Source of the DNA: Thermomonas sp.
Lineage (GTDB): Bacteria > Pseudomonadota > Gammaproteobacteria > Xanthomonadales > Xanthomonadaceae
Direction: 5' to 3'
NCBI RefSeq assembly: GCF_029945965.1
Contig: NZ_JAQSDO010000008.1
Coordinates: 153,976 to 217,975, forward strand
DNA length: 64,000 nucleotides
The first letter of the stretch is position 1; every line of letters starts with the position of its first letter. Below, in pieces: positions 57,475 to 64,000 of the stretch. A program made the translations under genes and the position numbers. The notes under the pieces were generated by a model. It had not been told where the DNA came from and did not search any database. It saw nothing but the letters and a program-made list of their open reading frames with translations.

Positions 57475-58059
57475 ATGACAACCAGGCGTTGGAATCACAT
57501 TGTCCGCCGCGCGAACCTCGCCGACACCAGGGCGCTGGCATCGCTGATCAGCGAATCGGTGAACATCAAAGATGGCAGTGCAGACATCGCCGGCATGCCA
57601 CGAATGGATGACAACGACGGCATGGCGCGGGCGGAGCTGCTGGATGGCGACATCGTCACCCTGGTGGCGGAGGCGAACGAAGCGCTGCAGGGATTCGTGC
57701 AAGTGTGCTGGAACGTCCGGCCGCCTTCGGCGGGTTGGATGCGTGGCGCAGTCGAACTCCGTCGGCACTACGTGCGCGTGCGGCACCGGGGTGCAGGCGT
57801 GGCCGCAGGTCTGCTTGAAGCAGCCGTTGACGTGGCGCGTGCGAAGGACGCTACAGGCCTATGGCTGAAGGTCGGCAAGGACGCCGGCCAGGCGGTCGCT
57901 TTCTACCAGAAATACGGGTTCCAGATCGCCGGCAGCAGCATCGCGATGGCAGACACGCTGTGGCGCGAGCGTTGGGTGATGCATCGCGCGGTGCGTGCAC
58001 CTGCAAGGGTCCGGCCGAGTGCATTCGGCCGGACCGCTATTTTTCCTTGCGGTAATTGA
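57475..58059 (+). CDS. GNAT family acetyltransferase
   Basis: 194 residues. VRRANLADTRALASLISESV at the N-terminus and the acyl-CoA loop VRVRHRGAGVAAGLLEAAVDVA (about 101-122), with GLWLKVGKDAGQAVAFYQKY and GFQIAGSS, are a clear GNAT core. Substrate unknown. The last 18 codons or so run through a strong terminator hairpin (58008-58046) and overlap the end of tamB by 23 bp, so the natural stop may have been lost and the C-terminus extended. Confidence 0.85.
   Translation: MTTRRWNHIVRRANLADTRALASLISESVNIKDGSADIAGMPRMDDNDGMARAELLDGDIVTLVAEANEALQGFVQVCWNVRPPSAGWMRGAVELRRHYVRVRHRGAGVAAGLLEAAVDVARAKDATGLWLKVGKDAGQAVAFYQKYGFQIAGSSIAMADTLWRERWVMHRAVRAPARVRPSAFGRTAIFPCGN
58008..58046 (+). terminator. 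Terminator inside the 3' end of the GNAT gene
   Basis: 11-bp perfect stem GGTCCGGCCGA / TCGGCCGGACC with loop GTGCAT, followed by GCTATTTTTCC. It lies inside the reading frame, which ends at 58059. Confidence 0.85.
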
Positions 58060-61000
58060 CCGACGCGCGGTTCTCGACCGTGCTCGATTCGATCTGGATG
58101 TTGAAGCCCTTGCGCAGCAGGTATTTCAGGGTCAACACCTGGCCGGTGCCGAGCAGCGATACGCCAAAGCCGACATACAACTTCGGTGAGAGGTATTTGC
58201 CGACACTGAGCACGTCGCCGCCGAGTGCGCGGGAGTTGCTGACGCCGGCATCATCCAGGCCAATCCGCGATCCGAGTTCTGAAGCCAGCAGACCGGTGCC
58301 CGCCGACAATGCAGATTTCGCCGAACCCAACTGTTGCGCTTCGGCGCCACTGAGGCTGGTCAATGGCCGGCCGAGTGTCAGGTAGGACAGCGCTTCGGTC
58401 TCGCTCTTGGCCGGATCGGAATACACCGAGGCACGCGGATCGGAGGCGTTGCCTTCGACGCGGATGCCGGCAGTCACGTCGCCGACCACGCGCTCGGCGC
58501 GGATGTCCAGGCGCGGGTCACCCACAAGATTATTGGCCCACAGCAGCCGCCCGCGGGTGATCTGCAGACGCTGGCCATAGGCGCGGTAGCGACCCCCAAC
58601 ATTCAGTTCACCGGTGGCGCGCATCTCGCGCCCGGGTGGCGCACGTACGCGCAGGCTGCCGCCGAGGGTGCCGGTCAGGCCGAAGCCTTTCAGGTTCACG
58701 GCATCACCCATGACCAGTTCAAGGTCGAGGTCGAGCGCATTGGGTGCATCGTGATTCGGATCAACCGGATCCAGCACCACCACATCGGGTGAAGTCGAGA
58801 CGCCCTGGTCCAGGCGTTCCAGGTTGATGTCGGCTTCGGAGATCGTGACCTTGCCAGTGACCTGCAATGGCTTGCCGGCAGCGTAGCGCACGCTGATGTC
58901 GGGCGCGGCCACCGCGCGCAACTGGCGGGTCTCGGCGACCAGCACATCCTTGCCGCGCAGGTTGAGTACGAGCGGCGTCGACTGGTCGCGCCAGTCCAGC
59001 GTGCCATCGACATCCAGCGTGCCATGGCCCGAGCGCAATTTGCCGATGATGCGCGCGGTGCCGTCAGGTTGCGCCTGCAGACGTACGTCCCCGTCCTGTA
59101 TTGCGATGCCGAGCGCCGGCAGTTCAGTGGCGAACTGCGTCAGATGACCTTCGCCGCCGATCACAGGCTTCCCGCGCGTGCCGGACAGGCGCACGTCGAC
59201 ATCAAGTTTGCCGGTGGGCTGCACGATGTCGGGTGAGAACAGTTCCAGCCAGGTCAGTTCATCGGTATCGAGGCGCAAGGTTCCGTCCAGTGGCGCGTAG
59301 TCGTCCCAGCCGGTCACGATATGGGCGTCGATGTGGCCCTTTGTATTGAGCCCGGCAGCGAGGTTGGCTTCGATCTTCTGCGGATTGAACGTGGCATCGA
59401 GCTTGAGATCGCGATAGCCGACCAGGTCGCGCTTTGCACGCGCGGTGTTGCGTACGCCGCCGTTTGCCGAGGTCAACGACAGATTCCCACGCCACGCATT
59501 GCCAGCGGGTTGCAGGTGAGCGATCAGTGCGACCTCGCCACTCAAGTACCAAGGCCGGCCATCGCTGCGATCCGGCAGGTAGGGCTTTAGCAATGCCAAG
59601 GGCAGCCCATTGCCCTGCACATCCAGTCCACGCCGCGGCCAGTCCGCATCCGCGCACAGCGTGCCACCACTGTCCGCGGCCAGGCAGCTGCTACTCAAGC
59701 TTCCGTTACTGCCATCCCACGACCAGCGCGCGGTGTCCTGTAGTGCCCACGTAGCGCCCTTGTCCAGCGCCAAGCGCAGTGATGCCAACGCGCCCTGCCA
59801 GCGCGTGCCCTGTTTGTTGGCGCTGCCGGTCAGTGCAAGCGTGCCGATATCGCCCTTCGCACTGCCTTCCAGTTGCAGGCGCTCCACCGCGCCGCGTGCG
59901 TGGATCCGCAGGCTATCCAATGGCAGGCCAAGTGCCAGACCACTGGCATCGACCAGCAGCAGGCCATTGCCGTTGCGCCAGGGCAGTTTGCCCTTGGCGA
60001 CGAGATGCTGCGCGCGGTAGTTGCCATAGCCAAGCGCGTCGCCGACAAGGTCCACGTCCACGTCCGGCGCGGTGCGCGCGCCACGCAGGTGCAAGCTGCC
60101 GCGCACACTGCCATTGCCGTCCGGCAGCAGGTCGTTCAACTGCAGTGGTGCGAAGTTGGCATCCAGTTCGATATTCGAGGCCATGCGTCCTTTCGCGGTC
60201 ACGCGGCTTTGCCCCAACGCCAGCACGACATCTCCCGCATAGGTACTGCCATCAATGTGCAGGCTGCCACGGCCGGAAAGCGGGCGTCCGCGCAACGTGC
60301 CACCAAGTTGCTTGGCATCGATGTCGGCAAGTAGTGCACCACTGTCACGGAATTCACCGGAGGTGGTGATGGTTCCATTCACTGCGCCGGACCAGTCCGG
60401 CAGGAAATATCCGGGGTCGAAACCTGCCAAACGCGCATCGGCATCCCAGCGCAGCGCGGGTGACCACGCGAGGTTGCCGGTCGCGTCCAGTCGACCACCA
60501 GGCATCACTGCATCGAGTTTGCGCAGGCGCACGCCTTCGCGGTTGCCGAGCCCGTCGAAGTCCACCGTCGCGCGCTTGCCGTCGCGTTGCAGGCGCGCAT
60601 TGCCGATCGCCACCCATTTTTCCAGCGTGCCGGCGATCCCGAAGTCGGCATTACCCGCGATCTCAACCGCATCAGTACTACCGCGCCAACGCAGACCGCG
60701 CGCATTGACTGCAAACTTGAGCGACGAATTTTTCGGATCATGCAGATCGGCGCTGCCGTTGGCGCTGATACGTCCATCGAGCGCATCGATCACCAGCGGA
60801 TGCACGCGCAACACCTGCTCGCCGAGGCTGAGTTTCGAAGGTCGCAAGGTCGCGCTGAAGTTGCCCTGCTTGAATGTGCCCTGCAGGTTCGCGTCACCGG
60901 CCACGCCATCGCCGCGAAGCTTGAAGGCGATCGGTGCCGATGCGGATGGGAATGTGGAGGCACTGCCGGTCAGCAGGCCGATGTCGAGTGCCGTGCTGTT

Positions 61001-61957
61001 CGCACGCAGCTGCCAGCGTGGTGCATCTTTTCCGCGCAAGGTGAGCGTTGCATGCAACGGCTCGGGTGCGTTGCCGCCGATTGCCACGTCCATCCGCGAC
61101 AGGTCGCCACGCGCGAACAAACCAAGCCGCGCAGGCGTGCGTCCAGCGGATGCCGGCAACACCGCGCTGGCGGTGATGTCGCTGCGGAAGTTGTCACGCG
61201 GTGCGTAATCGCCATGTAAGGCAAAGCGCCCGCGATCGCTGTCGAAGCGGAAATGTTCGACATGCAGCTTCCCGGATTGCGCATCCAGTCCACCGCGCGC
61301 ACGACTGATCGCAATCAGCGGCTCGCCTTCCTGCGTCACGCTGAAACCGTTGATGACGATGTCGTCCGCCCGCAGGGCGAGTGGCGGTTCGATCTGCGGC
61401 AACACATCCGGCCAGCGCGGCAGTTCGAACGGCGTGTCGCTGCGCGGCAGGTTGAGCGTGGCGCCGGTGACTTCCAATGCATCCAGCCGCAGGCGCCGAC
61501 CGAGCAAGGGGCGCAACGCCGGATCCAGCATCACCTTGTCGGCATCGAACACGATCGTGCCCATCGCGCAGCTGGCCTGTTGCGTGGGCTTGCAGTCCGG
61601 GTCGCGCTGGCGTGGCATCGAGAAATGCACGCCATGCAGGATCAATGGGCCGGCTGCCGGGCCTTCGGCACTGCGCCAGCTGAGCTGCGTGCCCATCGGA
61701 AGCCGCGCCTTGATCTGCGCGAGCAATACATTACGCCCGCCTACCGTCATCACCAGCCAGTACAGCAGCACGCTTGCGAGTACGACCAGCGCCAGCGTGC
61801 CGAGGCCACTTCGGAGCGCGAGTTTGCGCCGACGCTGCCTGCGCAGTTTTGCGAGCTCGGCGATGTGCGCATCGCGCTGTGCTTCCGTTGCGTCTTTCGT
61901 CAGTGGTGCCAGGCCAAAGCGGCGATAGCGCTGGTAGCGCTCGCGCAGGCGGCTCAT
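58037..61957 (-). CDS. tamB: Translocation and assembly module inner-membrane protein TamB
   Basis: 1306 residues from the ATG at 61957. N-terminal cytoplasmic tail, one transmembrane helix (LGTLALVVLASVLLYWLVMTV), then a very long periplasmic part made of short beta strands (AsmA/TamB-like lipid-conducting groove). The C-terminal DUF490 domain has ARSTDPDRASVYSDPAKSETE-like sequence (PRASVYSDPAKSETEALSYL) and VGFGVSLLGTGQVLTLKYLL. With TamA it helps insert outer-membrane proteins, including autotransporters, and may move phospholipid. The start overlaps the tamA stop by 4 nt. Confidence 0.93.
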   Translation of the reverse strand: MSRLRERYQRYRRFGLAPLTKDATEAQRDAHIAELAKLRRQRRRKLALRSGLGTLALVVLASVLLYWLVMTVGGRNVLLAQIKARLPMGTQLSWRSAEGPAAGPLILHGVHFSMPRQRDPDCKPTQQASCAMGTIVFDADKVMLDPALRPLLGRRLRLDALEVTGATLNLPRSDTPFELPRWPDVLPQIEPPLALRADDIVINGFSVTQEGEPLIAISRARGGLDAQSGKLHVEHFRFDSDRGRFALHGDYAPRDNFRSDITASAVLPASAGRTPARLGLFARGDLSRMDVAIGGNAPEPLHATLTLRGKDAPRWQLRANSTALDIGLLTGSASTFPSASAPIAFKLRGDGVAGDANLQGTFKQGNFSATLRPSKLSLGEQVLRVHPLVIDALDGRISANGSADLHDPKNSSLKFAVNARGLRWRGSTDAVEIAGNADFGIAGTLEKWVAIGNARLQRDGKRATVDFDGLGNREGVRLRKLDAVMPGGRLDATGNLAWSPALRWDADARLAGFDPGYFLPDWSGAVNGTITTSGEFRDSGALLADIDAKQLGGTLRGRPLSGRGSLHIDGSTYAGDVVLALGQSRVTAKGRMASNIELDANFAPLQLNDLLPDGNGSVRGSLHLRGARTAPDVDVDLVGDALGYGNYRAQHLVAKGKLPWRNGNGLLLVDASGLALGLPLDSLRIHARGAVERLQLEGSAKGDIGTLALTGSANKQGTRWQGALASLRLALDKGATWALQDTARWSWDGSNGSLSSSCLAADSGGTLCADADWPRRGLDVQGNGLPLALLKPYLPDRSDGRPWYLSGEVALIAHLQPAGNAWRGNLSLTSANGGVRNTARAKRDLVGYRDLKLDATFNPQKIEANLAAGLNTKGHIDAHIVTGWDDYAPLDGTLRLDTDELTWLELFSPDIVQPTGKLDVDVRLSGTRGKPVIGGEGHLTQFATELPALGIAIQDGDVRLQAQPDGTARIIGKLRSGHGTLDVDGTLDWRDQSTPLVLNLRGKDVLVAETRQLRAVAAPDISVRYAAGKPLQVTGKVTISEADINLERLDQGVSTSPDVVVLDPVDPNHDAPNALDLDLELVMGDAVNLKGFGLTGTLGGSLRVRAPPGREMRATGELNVGGRYRAYGQRLQITRGRLLWANNLVGDPRLDIRAERVVGDVTAGIRVEGNASDPRASVYSDPAKSETEALSYLTLGRPLTSLSGAEAQQLGSAKSALSAGTGLLASELGSRIGLDDAGVSNSRALGGDVLSVGKYLSPKLYVGFGVSLLGTGQVLTLKYLLRKGFNIQIESSTVENRASVNYRKEK

Positions 61958-63885
61958 AGATCTGCACCAATATTGAGGTGCAACGTAATCGGCGAATCCG
62001 GCTGGTCCAGCCCGTGCGCGATGTCGATGCGTACCGGTCCGACCGGCGACTTCCAGCGCAGGCCGATGCCGACGCCCGTCCGCATCTGCGGTTTGCGACC
62101 GTTGAAAGCGCTGCCGGAATCTACGAACACGGCAGCGCCCCATGGGCCATACAGATAGCGTTCGTATTCGACGCTTGCGGTCAGCACATTCTTGGCGCCG
62201 GTGTAATAGTTGCCGCCGCCGTTGATCTGGATCCTGGGGCCAATTTCATGCCAGCTGTAGCCGCGCACGCTGCGGTCGCCACCGGCGTAGTAACGCAGGC
62301 TGGGCGGCAGGTCCAGCAGGTCGTTGCCGAAGGTGTGGCCGGCCTCTCCACGCACGATCAGCCGATCATCCGGCCCAAATCCATGGAACCACTGGCCACG
62401 CAGATAGAGCTGCGCGAAATTGGCGCCATTGGCACCGCTGCCCTTGCCGCCCTGGACCACTGCGCTGGCGCCGAAGCCGCGGCGCGGTGCAAGGCGATTG
62501 TCGACGTCGATGTAATCGGCACCCAGCGAGGGATAGGCGAGCGTCGCGAAGCGGTAGTCGATCACCGCCAGCGCGCCACCGCCGTTATCGGCGACGTTGA
62601 ATGCCCAGCGTTCGCGCAATACGTGCAGAGAGGCAACCAGATTGAGCCTTGAATTGAACTGGCCGCTGCGGCTCGCGACCAATTCGAGCCGCCTCGAATT
62701 GATATAGCGATTGGCCTCATCGACCGCCTGCGCGCTTGCGGTGTACCAGCCGTCCAGCCAGGCGAACGCCGGCATGCGGTATTGCAGGGTCAGCGCCTTG
62801 CGGTCGCGTGCATAGTCCAACTGGCCAAGTGCCTTGTGCCCGCGCGTGTTGAGATAGCGGCGCTCCACGCCGAGATTGACGCCGGGCCCGCTGACGGTGC
62901 CGTAGCTCAGGCCAGTGGTGTAGATGCTGCGCGGTGCTGGGGTCAGGTTGACCTGCACGGGCACGATCTTGTCGTCGCCGGCTTGTTCCGGTTGCGGCAG
63001 CACTTCGACCAGGCCGAAATAATCCAGCGCGACCAGTGACTGCCGTAATTGTTCAAGCTCGGCTTCGTCATAGGGTTGGTTCTCGTCCCAGTTGACCAGC
63101 TTGTGCAGCAGCTTGTCGCGGATGATGGTCTTGGGCGCCTGGATGAAAGTCGCCTCGCCAAGTACGAAGCGCTTGCCACTGGTCCATCGCAGGTCGATGT
63201 CGGCGGCGAAGTCGGCGCGGGTCACTTCGACACGGCGCGCGGCGAAATCCGCATCGAAATAACCATGTGTCGCCAGTGCGCGGTTGACCTTGCCCTTGCT
63301 GGTTTCGTACAGCGTGTGGTTCAGCACCTCGCCCTTGCGTGGCACGAACGCCGACAGCGCCGATTGCACCGATGCATCGTGGTCGGCTTCGCCATCCATG
63401 CCCAGGGTGAAGCCACGGATGCGCACCGGCTTGCCCGGTTCAACATGGATGCTGACGGTCAGGGTACGGACGCGGCGGGCCTGGCGAAGTTGCTTTGCGT
63501 TTCCATCCTGGTTGTCTGCAGCGGGCACGTCATCATCGGCATCGGGATCGACATCGCGTGCATCCGCGTCTTCCGATGCGCTGCGGTCGCTGCGCTGGAT
63601 GGTGATCGTGGGCGAGTAGTATCCGAACGGTTGCAATGCCTCGCGGGTTTCCGCCTCGGCTTCGCGCAGCAGGTAGTTGAGCCGGCGGCCACTTACGTCC
63701 TTGCCCACAGCTTCGTTCAACGACAGCGCGGTGCGGACGTTGTCGGCGAGGCGTTCATTGTCGGCACCGGTGACCTTGACCTCGACCCTGGTGACTGTGA
63801 TCGCCAGCGCGGGCATCGCGATCACCAAGCAACAGGCGGCAATGCTCAGGCGAACAACAGTCAGGCGTAGGAGGGCTGGCGGCAT
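61954..63885 (-). CDS. tamA: Outer-membrane assembly factor TamA (Omp85 family)
   Basis: 643 residues from the ATG at 63885; the upstream frame opens with TTG only. Signal peptide ending MPALA, three POTRA-like regions, then a 16-strand barrel with the Omp85 signature GGDRSVRGYSW and the terminal LHLNIGADL. A negatively charged insertion (about residues 110-135, SEDADARDVDPDADDDVPAA) sits between the first two POTRA regions and looks disordered. It pairs with TamB to promote insertion of some autotransporters; several autotransporter genes lie within 40 kb. Confidence 0.93.
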   Translation of the reverse strand: MPPALLRLTVVRLSIAACCLVIAMPALAITVTRVEVKVTGADNERLADNVRTALSLNEAVGKDVSGRRLNYLLREAEAETREALQPFGYYSPTITIQRSDRSASEDADARDVDPDADDDVPAADNQDGNAKQLRQARRVRTLTVSIHVEPGKPVRIRGFTLGMDGEADHDASVQSALSAFVPRKGEVLNHTLYETSKGKVNRALATHGYFDADFAARRVEVTRADFAADIDLRWTSGKRFVLGEATFIQAPKTIIRDKLLHKLVNWDENQPYDEAELEQLRQSLVALDYFGLVEVLPQPEQAGDDKIVPVQVNLTPAPRSIYTTGLSYGTVSGPGVNLGVERRYLNTRGHKALGQLDYARDRKALTLQYRMPAFAWLDGWYTASAQAVDEANRYINSRRLELVASRSGQFNSRLNLVASLHVLRERWAFNVADNGGGALAVIDYRFATLAYPSLGADYIDVDNRLAPRRGFGASAVVQGGKGSGANGANFAQLYLRGQWFHGFGPDDRLIVRGEAGHTFGNDLLDLPPSLRYYAGGDRSVRGYSWHEIGPRIQINGGGNYYTGAKNVLTASVEYERYLYGPWGAAVFVDSGSAFNGRKPQMRTGVGIGLRWKSPVGPVRIDIAHGLDQPDSPITLHLNIGADL

Positions 63886-63919
63886 CGATGCAGGATACCG
63901 GCCCAATGTTGAGGCCGGG

Positions 63920-64000
63920 TCAACGTTGCATGAATTGATGGTGCTGGCTGCTGGCTTCGCGACGGCGAGAGCGGCGGGTGTTTGGCGCAGCGGCCTTTAG
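63920..64000 (-). CDS. Possible C-terminus of a gene that runs out of the window
   Basis: 27 open codons on the minus strand ending REASSQHHQFMQR and a stop at 63920. The composition looks like a basic protein tail, but there is too little to identify it, and it could instead be the tamA leader. Confidence 0.3.
   Translation of the reverse strand, partial: LKAAAPNTRRSRRREASSQHHQFMQR

Overview
The window is high-GC gammaproteobacterial chromosome. It fits the family Xanthomonadaceae/Lysobacteraceae (Lysobacter, Thermomonas, Pseudoxanthomonas and relatives). The pointers are the monomeric NADP-isocitrate dehydrogenase, the bioB-bioF-bioH-bioC gene order, the recC-recB-recD order, RluE, type II QueF, ZapE and tamA-tamB. 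The genus cannot be fixed from sequence alone. There is no prophage, insertion sequence or CRISPR array.

Regions. (1) 1-24048 is mostly housekeeping: a partial RND efflux fusion protein, tatD, hrpB, a receiver-histidine kinase protein, rluE, an exported SAM methyltransferase-like lipoprotein, a PA2169-type protein, icd, queF between two small lipoproteins, zapE with a hydrolase, a membrane cytochrome c, and the translationally coupled recCBD operon. (2) 24364-34184 is a surface/secretion block: a 1952-residue classical autotransporter with an internal ~1.6 kb in-frame duplication, then three genes joined by 4-nt overlaps (TIGR03032-like protein, exported EF-hand protein, GNAT-like protein), then an M4 metallopeptidase. 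(3) 34342-45571 holds tRNA-Arg(CCG), ubiA, comF, the biotin operon bioBFHC, a PLP dehydratase, a Tyr/Gly-rich lipoprotein, mnmG and a CxCC lipoprotein. The 453-bp gap before mnmG carries a candidate sigma54-dependent small RNA on the minus strand. (4) 45629-57423 is an accessory adhesin island with three YadA-type trimeric autotransporter genes. Two of these have collagen-like Gly-X-Y segments between neck and stalk. A remnant of an ECF sigma/TPR gene pair abuts the first adhesin, an intact ECF sigma/Ser-Thr kinase pair and a globin precede the second, and small accessory genes (one frameshifted) lie between. (5) 57475-63885 holds a GNAT acetyltransferase and tamA-tamB.

How the genes may work together: four large autotransporter adhesins and the TamAB outer-membrane assembly factors lie within 40 kb, with an ECF sigma/kinase pair inside the adhesin island. 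Control of the adhesins by that sigma factor, and action of the TIGR03032/EF-hand/GNAT/M4 block on the giant autotransporter, are inferences from position only.

Functions were assigned by recognising motifs and families by eye; no database search was run.
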